Positions 18,199 through 26,462 of a DNA stretch of 64,000 bases are shown here, in pieces (the first letter of the stretch is position 1; each line of letters opens with the position of its first letter). The stretch lies in assembly GCF_002019855.1 (NCBI RefSeq), contig NZ_CM007717.1, positions 6,891,750-6,955,749 on the forward strand. The letters are read 5' to 3'. The notes beneath the pieces were generated by a model that ran no database searches, was not told the origin of the DNA, and saw only the letters and a list, made by a program, of their open reading frames with translations. The DNA comes from Streptomyces antibioticus. Lineage in GTDB: Bacteria; Actinomycetota; Actinomycetes; Streptomycetales; Streptomycetaceae. The position numbers were made by a program, and so were the translations under genes.

Positions 18199-19542
18199 TC
18201 AGATGTTGCGGAAGCGGTTGATGGCGTCGAGGTGCTTGGCACGCAGTTCCTCGTCGCGGACGCCGAGACCTTCCTGGGGGGCCAGGCAGAGCACGCCGAC
18301 CTTGCCCTGGTGGAGGTTGCGGTGCACGTCGTAGGCGGCCTGGCCGGTCTCCTCCAGGGCGTAGACCTTCGACAGGGTCGGGTGGATCTTGCCCTTGGCG
18401 ATGAGCCGGTTGGCCTCCCACGCCTCGCGGTAGTTGGCGAAGTGCGAGCCGATGATCCGCTTCAGGGACATCCACAGGTACCGGTTGTCGTACTCGTGCA
18501 TGTAGCCCGAGGTGGAGGCGCAGGTGGTGATGGTGCCGCCCTTGCGGGTGACGAAGACGCTGGCGCCGAAGGTCTCGCGGCCGGGGTGCTCGAAGACGAT
18601 GTCGATGTCCTCGCCGCCGGTGAACTCGCGGATGCGCTTGCCGAAGCGCTTCCACTCCTTCGGGTCCTGGGTCCGCTCGTCCTTCCAGAACTTGTAGCCC
18701 TCGGCGCTGCGGTCGATGATCGCCTCGGCGCCCATCGAGCGACAGATGTCCGCCTTCTGCTCGCTGGAGACGACACAGATCGGGTTGGCGCCGCCGGCCA
18801 GCGCGAACTGCGTGGCGTAGGAGCCGAGGCCGCCGCTGGCGCCCCAGATCAGGACGTTGTCGCCCTGCTTCATGCCGGCGCCGTTGCGGGAGACGAGCTG
18901 CCGGTAGGCGGTGGAGTTGACCAGACCGGGGGCGGCGGCCTCCTCCCAGCTCAGATGGCCGGGCTTGGGCATGAGCTGGTTGGACTTGACGAGCGCGATC
19001 TCGGCGAGGCCGCCGAAGTTGGTCTCGAAGCCCCAGATGCGCTGCTCGGGGTCGAGCATCGTGTCGTTGTGGCCGTCGGACGACTCCAGCTCGACGCTGA
19101 GGCAGTGCGCGACGACCTCGTCACCGGGCTTCCAGGAGTTGACGCCGGGGCCGGTGCGCAGCACCACGCCCGCGAGGTCGGAGCCGATGATGTGGTACGG
19201 CAGGTCGTGGCGCTTGGTCAGCTCGCTGAGCCGGCCGTAGCGCTCCAGGAAGCCGAACGTCGAGAGCGGCTCGAAGATCGAGGTCCACACCGAGTTGTAG
19301 TTGACCGAGGAGGCCATGACGGCCACCAGGGCCTCGCCCGGGCCCAGCTCGGGCAGGGGGACGTCGTCGAGGTGGATCGACTTGCGCGGGTCCTTGTCGC
19401 GGGTTTCCAGACCGGCGAACATCTCCGTCTCGTCCTTGTGGACGGTGATGGCGCGGTACGACTCGGGGAGCGGCAGGGCGGCGAAGTCGGCGGACGTGGA
19501 GTCCGGCGACTGGATCGCGTCCAGGATGGCCTGTGTGGTCAC
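18199..19542 (-). CDS. ccr: crotonyl-CoA carboxylase/reductase
   Basis: A 447-residue zinc-lacking medium-chain reductase that reductively carboxylates crotonyl-CoA to ethylmalonyl-CoA with NADPH and CO2. It is the committing enzyme of the pathway and a source of polyketide extender units. VNYNSVWTSIFEP, GSDLAGVVLRTGPGVN, the NADP-binding IWGASGGLGSYATQFA and FEHPGRETFGASVFV match the family. It is first in the operon ccr-ecm-mcl-mch-mcd, with a 442-bp leader containing inverted repeats. The long leader and neighbouring TetR gene suggest control at this promoter. Confidence 0.96.
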   Translation of the reverse strand: MTTQAILDAIQSPDSTSADFAALPLPESYRAITVHKDETEMFAGLETRDKDPRKSIHLDDVPLPELGPGEALVAVMASSVNYNSVWTSIFEPLSTFGFLERYGRLSELTKRHDLPYHIIGSDLAGVVLRTGPGVNSWKPGDEVVAHCLSVELESSDGHNDTMLDPEQRIWGFETNFGGLAEIALVKSNQLMPKPGHLSWEEAAAPGLVNSTAYRQLVSRNGAGMKQGDNVLIWGASGGLGSYATQFALAGGANPICVVSSEQKADICRSMGAEAIIDRSAEGYKFWKDERTQDPKEWKRFGKRIREFTGGEDIDIVFEHPGRETFGASVFVTRKGGTITTCASTSGYMHEYDNRYLWMSLKRIIGSHFANYREAWEANRLIAKGKIHPTLSKVYALEETGQAAYDVHRNLHQGKVGVLCLAPQEGLGVRDEELRAKHLDAINRFRNI

Positions 19543-19926
19543 GGTGTTGCCTCCGGCGATGAGCGCCCTGAGGGCGGGGCGCTGAGGGTTACGTCGGGTG
19601 TGCTGCTGAGGGTTTGAGGGAGGTGCCGTCGGTTCGGCGGGTGGTGCTGGGTTCGGCAGCGCTTGGTGGCGCGGGAGGGTGCCTGTGACGCAGGCGTCCG
19701 GGCGCGCAGGCCATGTGCTTGCGGGGACAGCCGGCGTACGTATGGTCTCTGCACGCCGGCCGCCCGGACTCCTTCAACGTATGACACCGTGTGCCAGGCC
19801 GCAAGGCACTGAGTGCCACAACCTGGGCTCAGGTGAAATCTTTACGTAACAAATGAGCGATGATCGATCGAACGGGCTCCGAAACCCCCGGGAAATCCAC
19901 GAGAAAAGGTGCCCTGACACGCCAAA
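19543..19926 (-). promoter_or_regulatory. ccr upstream region with a candidate operator
   Basis: About 380 noncoding bases lie between ccr and the TetR-gene terminator. They contain the 13-bp palindrome GGCACTGAGTGCC (19805-19817) and a further half-site GTGCC at 19791-19795, spaced like a multi-site operator. Upstream of ccr this is where a TetR-family dimer could bind. No convincing -10/-35 pair was identified, and small ORFs in the stretch lack coding character. Confidence 0.4.
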
Positions 19927-19951
19927 ACGGCCACCCCGTCGGGGTGGCCGT
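19927..19951 (-). terminator. terminator after the TetR regulator
   Basis: An 11-bp perfect stem (ACGGCCACCCC, 19927-19937, complement 19941-19951) with a GTC loop lies about 30 bases past the TetR gene stop on the minus strand. Confidence 0.75.
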
Positions 19952-19984
19952 CGTCACAGCGCGGAAACGTGGGGGAGAGGCCCC

Positions 19985-20800
19985 TCAGCGCTCCTTGAGC
20001 GCCTGCTCGATGGTCCGCATGACCTCGTCCAGCGGGGCGTCCGTGCGGGCGACCGTCACCAGCACCTCGCCCCGGTCGGAGACCGCCGCGGGCGCCGGCC
20101 GCGGGGACGCCGCGGTGCCCCGCCCGGCCCCGATGCCCGTCCCGAAGGTCCGGCGCACGATCGCGAACGCGTGGTCGAGCTGCGCCTCCACGTCGCCCTG
20201 GCCGCCGGCCCTGAGCCAGCGCCGCAGCACATGGTTGTGGGCGGTGACCACCGCCGAGGCGGCGACCTCGGCCAGCAGCGGGTCGTCGTTGGCGTCGTCG
20301 TCGTGCGCGTGCTCGTCGAAGTGGCCCAGGAGATAGCGGGTGAACAGCCGCTCGTAGCGGGCCACCGAGGCGATCTCCGCCTCCCGCAGGGTCGGCACCT
20401 CGCGGGTCAGCTTGTAGCGGGCGACCGAGATCTCCGGCCGGGCCGCGTACATCTTCATGACCTCCTTGATGCCCCGGCACACCGTGTCGAGCGGATGCTC
20501 GTGCGCGGGCGCCGCGTTGAGCACCGCCTCGGCGCGGATCAGGGTGTCGTCGTGGTCGGGGAAGATCGCCTCTTCCTTGGAGCGGAAGTGCCGGAAGAAG
20601 GTGCGGCGGGCGACCCCGGCCGCGGCCGCGATCTCGTCGACGGTGGTCGCCTCGTACCCCTTGGTGGCGAACAGCTCCATGGCCGCGGCCGCCAGTTCTC
20701 GGCGCATCTTGAGGCGCTGGGCGGCCGCGCGGCCGCCGGCGGCACTCTCCGGCGCGTCGGGCGTGGCTGGTGTACGTGAGGACCTGGCGGGCTGGGGCAT
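19985..20800 (-). CDS. TetR/AcrR-family transcriptional regulator
   Basis: A 271-residue one-component regulator. The HTH spans ~35-85 of the chosen start: AMELFATKGYEATTVDEIA, then GVARRTFFRHFRSKE. The ligand domain follows, with a C-terminal Ala/Gly-rich linker and a short helix. ATG at 20800 gives MPQPARSS; an ATG at 20818 is possible. It sits between ccr and a 3-hydroxyacyl-CoA dehydrogenase, all on one strand but with its own terminator, so it probably regulates one or both in response to an acyl-CoA or fatty-acid signal. That role is inferred. Confidence 0.9.
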   Translation of the reverse strand: MPQPARSSRTPATPDAPESAAGGRAAAQRLKMRRELAAAAMELFATKGYEATTVDEIAAAAGVARRTFFRHFRSKEEAIFPDHDDTLIRAEAVLNAAPAHEHPLDTVCRGIKEVMKMYAARPEISVARYKLTREVPTLREAEIASVARYERLFTRYLLGHFDEHAHDDDANDDPLLAEVAASAVVTAHNHVLRRWLRAGGQGDVEAQLDHAFAIVRRTFGTGIGAGRGTAASPRPAPAAVSDRGEVLVTVARTDAPLDEVMRTIEQALKER

Positions 20801-20936
20801 GACCCGAACGTACTGCATGTGCGCAGCTCGGTGCGCCTGTCCGGGGTTTCCCCCGCCCTCGACGGGCGGGGGTCCGCCGGTGGGGCCGAGCAGTCCGCCC
20901 CACTCCCGGTCGTCTGTGAACCAGTCGCCGACGCCG

Positions 20937-22742
20937 TCAGCGGCGGGCATATTCGCGGAAGCCACGGCCGGTCTTGCGGCCGAGGCAGCCCGCGGCCACC
21001 AGATGCTCCAGCAGCGGCGCCGGCGCGAGCCCGGGGTCCCGGAACTCGCGGTGCAGAACCTTCTCGATGGCCAGCGAGACGTCGAGCCCGACGACGTCCA
21101 GCAGCTCGAAGGGGCCCATCGGGTAGCCGCCGCCCAGCTTCATCGCGGCGTCGATGTCGTCCAGCGAGGCGTAGTGCTCCTGCACCATCTTGATCGCGTT
21201 GTTCAGGTACGGGAACAGCAGCGCGTTCACGATGAAACCGGCCCGGTCGCCGCAGTCCACGGCGTGCTTGCGGATCGTGCCGCAGACCTCGTGCACGGTC
21301 GCGTGGACGTCCTCGGCGGTCAGCACCGTGCGCACGACCTCGACCAGCTTCATCGCGGGCGCCGGGTTGAAGAAGTGCATGCCGATCACGTCCTGCGGAC
21401 GCGTGGTGGCACGGGCGCAGGCCACGACGGGCAGCGACGAGGTGGTGGTGGCCAGGACGGCGCCCGGCTTGCAGACCTTGTCCAGCGTCGCGAAGAGCTG
21501 CTGCTTGACCTCCAGGTCCTCGGCGACCGCCTCCACGGCCAGATCGACCTCGGCGAAGGAGTCGTAGGACCCGGCCGGGGTGATCCGCTCCAGGGTCTGC
21601 GCGGCGGCCTCCGCCGTGAGCCGCCCCTTGTCGACGGAACGCGCCAGCGACTTGCCGATTCGGGCCTTCGCCGTCTGCGCCTTCTCCTCGCTGCGGGCGG
21701 CCAGGACGACGTCGTAGCCCGCCTTGGCGAAGACCTCGGCGATCCCGGAGGCCATCGTGCCCGAGCCCGCGACACCGACGCTGCGCACGGTCCGGCCCGC
21801 GGTCCCGGTGCCGCCGGCGGCCGGGGTGAGGGCGTCCGGCACGACCGTGGCGCTGCCCGGCGCCTCGTAGGTGTAGAAGCCGCGGCCCGCCTTGCGGCCG
21901 GTCAGGCCCGCCTCGCTGAGCTGCTTGAGGATCGGGGCGGGCGCGTGCAGCCGGTCGTGTGACTCGGCGTACATGGCGTCCAGGACCGTACGGGCGGTGT
22001 CGACGCCGATCAGGTCGAGCAGCGCCAGCGGGCCCATCGGCAGCCCGCAGCCCAGCCGCATCGCGGCGTCGATGTCCTCACGCGAGGCGTAGCGCGCCTC
22101 GTACATCGCGGCGGCCTGGTTGAGGTAGCCGAAGAGCAGTCCGTCGGCGACGAAACCGGGCCGGTCGCCGACCGCGACGGGCTCCTTGCCGAGGTCCAGG
22201 GCGAGGTTGGTGACGGCGGTGACGGCGGTCGGCGCGGTCAGCACCGAGGAGACCACCTCGACCAGCTTCATGGCCGGCGCCGGGTTGAAGAAGTGCAGGC
22301 CGAGGACCCGCTCCGGGCGGGCCGACTCGGCGGCGAGCCGGGTCACGGACAGCGCGTTGGTGCCGGTCGCGAGGATGGCGTCGGGACGCACGATCCCGTC
22401 CAGCTCACGGAAGATCTGCTGCTTGATCTCGTACGACTCCGGCGCCACCTCGATCACCAGGTCGGCGTCGGCCGCCGTGCGCAGGTCGGTGGAGACGCGC
22501 ACCCGGGCCAGGGCCTCGGCGCGCTCCTGCCCGGTCAGCCGGCCGCGCTCCACGGCACGGGCGGTGGAGGCTTCCAGACCGGCGAGCGAACGCGCCGCCT
22601 GGGCCTCGCTGATGTCGATGCCGAGCACCGTGCGACCGGCCTTGGCGAGGACCTCGGCGATGCCGGTGCCCATGGTGCCGAGGCCGACCACGGCGATCGT
22701 CCGCAGCGGGGACAGAGAGGTGTCGGACAGGGGAGTGGCCAT
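20937..22742 (-). CDS. tandem-duplicated 3-hydroxyacyl-CoA dehydrogenase
   Basis: A 601-residue protein made of two complete 3-hydroxybutyryl/3-hydroxyacyl-CoA dehydrogenase units. Each has a Rossmann motif (GLGTMGTGIAEV and GSGTMASGIAEV), the shared HFFNPAPAMKLVEVV catalytic segment, a DRPGFV/DRAGFI motif and a C-terminal GRKxGRGF end. The first unit spans ~14-290, the second ~315-600. There is no enoyl-CoA hydratase domain. It should oxidise 3-hydroxyacyl-CoA to 3-ketoacyl-CoA with NAD+, feeding or draining the crotonyl-CoA/acetoacetyl-CoA node next to ccr. ATG at 22742 is chosen from motif position. Confidence 0.92.
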   Translation of the reverse strand: MATPLSDTSLSPLRTIAVVGLGTMGTGIAEVLAKAGRTVLGIDISEAQAARSLAGLEASTARAVERGRLTGQERAEALARVRVSTDLRTAADADLVIEVAPESYEIKQQIFRELDGIVRPDAILATGTNALSVTRLAAESARPERVLGLHFFNPAPAMKLVEVVSSVLTAPTAVTAVTNLALDLGKEPVAVGDRPGFVADGLLFGYLNQAAAMYEARYASREDIDAAMRLGCGLPMGPLALLDLIGVDTARTVLDAMYAESHDRLHAPAPILKQLSEAGLTGRKAGRGFYTYEAPGSATVVPDALTPAAGGTGTAGRTVRSVGVAGSGTMASGIAEVFAKAGYDVVLAARSEEKAQTAKARIGKSLARSVDKGRLTAEAAAQTLERITPAGSYDSFAEVDLAVEAVAEDLEVKQQLFATLDKVCKPGAVLATTTSSLPVVACARATTRPQDVIGMHFFNPAPAMKLVEVVRTVLTAEDVHATVHEVCGTIRKHAVDCGDRAGFIVNALLFPYLNNAIKMVQEHYASLDDIDAAMKLGGGYPMGPFELLDVVGLDVSLAIEKVLHREFRDPGLAPAPLLEHLVAAGCLGRKTGRGFREYARR

Positions 22743-23149
22743 CGCGGGACTCCAGAAAAGAGGGTGACGACTGGGAGACACGCCCGGGTGCGCCGAGGGA
22801 GCCCTCGCGGGCCGTGGCGCACCGGGGTGCGTGAAGAGAGATGCGGGTGATTCCGGGCTGCGAGCGCACACGCCCGGTGCCGTACACCGCGGGCGCGCAC
22901 ACGCCCGGAGAGACGAACGGGGGAGATCCGGTGATCCGACCGGCCCTGTCCCGAGGCCGGGTCGTACTGCGGTACACGAGGTACCGAACCGACTGCGCTC
23001 ACGACGGCTGCGTCACCAGGCCGTCATGAGGAGTGCCGCGAGTGGGTAACTCGCTCGTCTGAGCTTAACCGGTGGGTAACGAGCGCGCCAGCCCCCGGGG
23101 TTTGTGATGTAGGTCCCGGCGGCCCCACGACCCCCATAAGCTCGGCTTC
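22743..23149. promoter_or_regulatory. divergent intergenic region with three ACACGCCCGG repeats
   Basis: Noncoding between the minus-strand dehydrogenase and the plus-strand HEAT gene. The decamer ACACGCCCGG occurs three times on the plus strand, at 22778-22787, 22868-22877 and 22899-22908. The last two are extended to the 14-mer GCGCACACGCCCGG, 31 bp (about three helical turns) apart. This suits a direct-repeat operator. No other features were recognised. Confidence 0.45.
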
Positions 23150-23725
23150 ATGGACGAAGAGTTGCGGATGCTCACGGAGCGCTTACGGCGGGAGTCGGGC
23201 GGCACGGCGGCCTACGAGCGGCTCACCGGCCCCGTCGGCCAGGACGAACTGGCGGCCGTCCTCACCGCACCGGGACAGCCGCTGTGGGCCCGGGAACTGG
23301 CCGCGTTCCGGCTGGGGGTGGCGGGCGACCGGCGCGCCTTCGAGGCGCTCGTCCTGCTGCTCAACCACCGCGACCCGCCGCGCTGCGCCTCCGCCGCCCA
23401 CGCGCTGGCCCGCCTCGGCGATCCGCGCACCGCCCGCGCGGCCGCCGCCCTGGCCACCAACGAACTGCGCGTCGCCTACGCCCTGCACCCGGTGCGGCTG
23501 CTGGTGGAGCTGCGCGCGCCGGAGTCCGTACCCGCCCTGATCACCACCTTGCGGCGGCGCCTGAAGCCGCACGACCCCTACCGCCGGGTGGCCCTCGCCT
23601 GCGTCGACGGCCTCGGCACCCTGGGCGACGACCGGGCCCGTCCCGTCCTCAACGAGGCCCTGGCCCACCCGCCCCTCGCGGAGGCGGCGGTGCGGGCGCT
23701 GACGCTGATCCCCCACCAGCGCTGA
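23150..23725 (+). CDS. HEAT-repeat protein
   Basis: A 191-residue helical-repeat protein. Several ~30-residue alpha-alpha units are visible, for example FEALVLLLNHRDPPRCASA, then ALARLGDPRTARAAAAL, then PESVPALITTLRRR. No catalytic or membrane motif is seen. HEAT proteins of this size generally act as protein-binding scaffolds or as phycobilin-lyase-like factors; nothing here points to a partner. It is convergent with a GNAT gene. Confidence 0.85.
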   Translation: MDEELRMLTERLRRESGGTAAYERLTGPVGQDELAAVLTAPGQPLWARELAAFRLGVAGDRRAFEALVLLLNHRDPPRCASAAHALARLGDPRTARAAAALATNELRVAYALHPVRLLVELRAPESVPALITTLRRRLKPHDPYRRVALACVDGLGTLGDDRARPVLNEALAHPPLAEAAVRALTLIPHQR

Positions 23726-23757
23726 CCCCGCTCTCCCGTCAGCCCCGGAGCGAGCCC

Positions 23758-24300
23758 TCAGCCTTCGAGCGGGCGCACGTACCGCACCTCCGGCACCGCG
23801 GTCCCCTCCACCTCGAAGGGTTCCTCGGTGCCGTCGGGGCGGAACCCGGCGCGTTCGTAGAAGCGGCGGGCCGGGGTGTTCTCCCTCAGCACCCACAGAT
23901 ACATGCGGCGGGCCTGCCCGCGGGTCCCGGCCCGCCGTACCGACTCCTCCAGCAGAGCGTGTCCGACGCCGCTGCCGAGGTGGTCGCCGCACACATAGAT
24001 CGCGTACAACTCGGCGTCCCCGGTACGGACCTCGCCCTCCCGGTACGGCCCGAGCGCCGCCCATCCGACCACGGCCCCGCCCCGCTCGGCGACGAGATTC
24101 ACCACCTCACCGCCCCCGCCGTCCGCGGCCCGCGTGAAGCGCTCGCGGCGCAGCGCGGCGTCCTCGGCGACGCTCAGCGAGTCGAGGTACGACTGCGGCA
24201 TCAGCCCCCGGTAGGCACGCTGCCAGCCACGAATCCGGATCTCGGAGACCCGGTCGCAGTCGGCGAGGGTCATCTCCCGCACCCCGATCCCCGCGGTCAC
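23758..24300 (-). CDS. GNAT-family N-acetyltransferase
   Basis: A 180-residue acetyltransferase. REMTLADCDRVSEIRIRGWQ marks the N-terminus, LYAIYVCGDHLGSGVGHALL is the acetyl-CoA-binding strand and loop (Q/RxxGxG/A variant), and YLWVLRENTPARRFYERAGF is the usual C-terminal motif. The substrate is unknown. The GTG start at 24300 overlaps the stop of the RidA-family gene by 4 bp, so the two are translated together. Confidence 0.9.
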   Translation of the reverse strand: MTAGIGVREMTLADCDRVSEIRIRGWQRAYRGLMPQSYLDSLSVAEDAALRRERFTRAADGGGGEVVNLVAERGGAVVGWAALGPYREGEVRTGDAELYAIYVCGDHLGSGVGHALLEESVRRAGTRGQARRMYLWVLRENTPARRFYERAGFRPDGTEEPFEVEGTAVPEVRYVRPLEG

Positions 24301-24695
24301 TCCGCGACCACCGCGAACGCCTCGATCTCCATCAGGAACTCCGGGCGGACCAGCGCGGCGACCTGGACGGCCGAGGCGGCCGGGAGGCGGTCGTCGGGTA
24401 TGTGGGCGGCGCGGGCCGCGCGGATCGCGGGCATATGGGCCATGTCCGTGACGAAGTAGGTGAGTTTGACGACGTCGTCGAAGGCCGCCCCGGCGGCGGC
24501 CAGGCACCGGCTCAGATTCTCGAAGACCTGACGGGCCTGGGCCGCCGCGTCCCCCGCGCCGACCAGGGCGCCGCCCTCGTCGAGCGGCAGTTGGCCGGAG
24601 ACGGCCACGAGACGGCCGGTGGCCGTCACCACGTGCGTGTACTGGGACGCGGGGGCGACTCCGTCGGGGGCGGGGATCCTGGTCGGCTCGATCAT
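24297..24695 (-). CDS. ridA: RidA/YjgF-family protein
   Basis: A 132-residue trimeric-type Rid protein. ASQYTHVVTATGRLVAVSGQ and the C-terminal region VAALVRPEFLMEIEAFAVV match the family, which deaminates reactive enamine/imine intermediates from PLP enzymes. The arginine in VRPEFLMEIEA corresponds to the substrate-binding Arg. ATG 24695 is preferred; ATG 24704 is nine bases upstream. It overlaps the GNAT gene by 4 bp. Confidence 0.88.
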   Translation of the reverse strand: MIEPTRIPAPDGVAPASQYTHVVTATGRLVAVSGQLPLDEGGALVGAGDAAAQARQVFENLSRCLAAAGAAFDDVVKLTYFVTDMAHMPAIRAARAAHIPDDRLPAASAVQVAALVRPEFLMEIEAFAVVAE

Positions 24696-24744
24696 GTGTC
24701 CCATGGTGGACCATGGGTCTGACAACGCCCCCGGCGGTCGTCCG

Positions 24745-26322
24745 TCAGCCGCGGAAGCCCAGCATGCCGTGCAGGATCGTGCCGTGGGCCGTGCGGGAGC
24801 CGACCTTCGAGCCCAGCGGCTTCGGTTCGGGCTGGGCCTTGCACTCCGCGTCGACCGAGCCGGTGCCGCGCGGGACGGTGCCGTCGGTCAGATAGGCCGT
24901 CAGGTGCTTGTCCAGGCAGGAGTTGCCGCTCAGCGTGATGCCGTGGTTCCCGCCGCCCCGCTCCACCACCAGGCTGGAACCGCGCAGCAGCGCGTGCACC
25001 ATGGCGCCGCCCTCGTACGGGGTCGCCGCGTCGTCGGTCGCCTGGAACAGCAGCACCGGCGGCAGCTTGCCGTTGCTGATGTCGACCGGGCCCAGCCGCC
25101 TGGTCGGCCAGAACGCGCACGGCGCGTTGTACCAGGCGTTGTTCCAGGTCATGAACGGCGCCTTGGTGTGCGTCGACCAGTTGTCGGTGCGCCACTCGTC
25201 CCAGTCGCGCGGCCAGTACGCGTCCCGGCACTGCACCGCCGTGTAGACGCTGTAGCCGTTGTCCCCCGAGGCGTCGACGGCGCCGAAGGTCTCGTACGCC
25301 TTGACCAGCGGACCGGTGTCCTTCTTCTTCGCGTAGGCGGCGAACGCGTCGGCGAGGTAGGGCCAGTAGCCGTCGTAGTAGCCGCCCGGCAGGAAGGTGT
25401 CCTCCAGCTCCGAGGCGCCCACCCGGCCGCCCGCCGGCTTCCTCGCCAGCGCCGCCCGCATCGCGTACCAGCGGGCCTCCACGCGCGCGGGGTCCTTGCC
25501 CAGGCCGTACGCCGTGTCGTGCTTGGCGATCCACGCCATCAGGGCGCGGTGACGGTCGTTGAAGGCGAGGTCCTGGGTGAGGTTGTCCTCGTACCAGACC
25601 CCGGTGGGGTCGACGACCGAGTCCAGGACCAGTCGCCGCACCCGCTCGGGGAAGAGCTTGGCGTAGACCGCGCCGAGATACGTGCCGTACGAGTAGCCGA
25701 AGTAGTTGATCTTCGGTGCGCCGAGCGCCGCGCGGATCAGGTCCATGTCGCGCACGGTGCTCTTCGTGTCGATGAAGGGCAGCACACGCGCGTGCTTCTT
25801 CGCGCAGGACTCGGCGAAGGCGCGGGCGCGGTCGAGGTTGGCCCGCTCGATCGCCTCGGTCGACGGCACCGAGTCCGGCCGCACGGCCGCGAAGTGGTTC
25901 GGCCGGCACTTCAGGGCGGGCGTGCTCTTTCCCACCCCGCGCGGGTCGAAGCCGATGACGTCGTACTGCGCCGCGACCGCCTTGGGCAGCGCCGACGCCA
26001 CGTACCCGGCGAGCGAGGTCCCGCTGCCGCCGGGGCCGCCGGGGTTGACCAGCAGCGGCCCCTGGAAGGTCTTCGCGGTGTGCGGGACGCGGGACAGGGC
26101 CAGCGTGATCTTCTCCCCGCCGGGTTCGCGATGGTCGAGCGGCACCTTCAGGGACGCGCACTGGAGGGTCGGACGGCTCTCGGTGCCGCACGCCTTCCAG
26201 GCGATCTTCGCGGGCGCCCGCACGGTGGACGACGTGCCGGCGGCGGCGGGCCCGGCGGCGCAGGTCCCGGCCGCTACGACGACGACAGCGGCGGCGCACA
26301 GCACGGCTGCGCGAGTGTTCAT
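24745..26322 (-). CDS. secreted alpha/beta hydrolase, tripeptidyl-aminopeptidase-like
   Basis: A 525-residue exported serine hydrolase of the Streptomyces tripeptidyl aminopeptidase (Tap/Slp) type. The first ~28 residues form a Sec signal peptide (MNTRAA, a hydrophobic core, then AAAG). The oxyanion-type LLVNPGGPGGSG is followed by the nucleophile elbow GYSYGTYLG (Ser near residue 210), LFQATDDAATP (Asp), and GGNHGITL (His). It should release tripeptides from protein N-termini outside the cell. A clear GGGAGGC ribosome site precedes the ATG at 26322. Confidence 0.92.
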   Translation of the reverse strand: MNTRAAVLCAAAVVVVAAGTCAAGPAAAGTSSTVRAPAKIAWKACGTESRPTLQCASLKVPLDHREPGGEKITLALSRVPHTAKTFQGPLLVNPGGPGGSGTSLAGYVASALPKAVAAQYDVIGFDPRGVGKSTPALKCRPNHFAAVRPDSVPSTEAIERANLDRARAFAESCAKKHARVLPFIDTKSTVRDMDLIRAALGAPKINYFGYSYGTYLGAVYAKLFPERVRRLVLDSVVDPTGVWYEDNLTQDLAFNDRHRALMAWIAKHDTAYGLGKDPARVEARWYAMRAALARKPAGGRVGASELEDTFLPGGYYDGYWPYLADAFAAYAKKKDTGPLVKAYETFGAVDASGDNGYSVYTAVQCRDAYWPRDWDEWRTDNWSTHTKAPFMTWNNAWYNAPCAFWPTRRLGPVDISNGKLPPVLLFQATDDAATPYEGGAMVHALLRGSSLVVERGGGNHGITLSGNSCLDKHLTAYLTDGTVPRGTGSVDAECKAQPEPKPLGSKVGSRTAHGTILHGMLGFRG

Positions 26323-26462
26323 GAAGCCTCCCAGGACGGAGGTGGCGGTGGCCGGACCGCGTGGATCACGGCCCTCGCCGCATCGTCCCGGAAAGATCGT
26401 CCGTAAGAACCCGATCTGACGATAGTTGACCCGATTGGGGCGCCCGATGCCCTCGGACGCGC

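Noticed and set aside
19543-19926. Cobalamin riboswitch upstream of the B12-dependent mutase operon
   Set aside because: No B12-box-like conserved core or multi-helix pattern was recognised in the leader; only simple inverted repeats were seen.
22831-23049. Short plus-strand ORFs in the intergenic region upstream of the dehydrogenase
   Set aside because: No ribosome site, Arg/Gly/Pro-rich composition, and overlap with repeated noncoding motifs.
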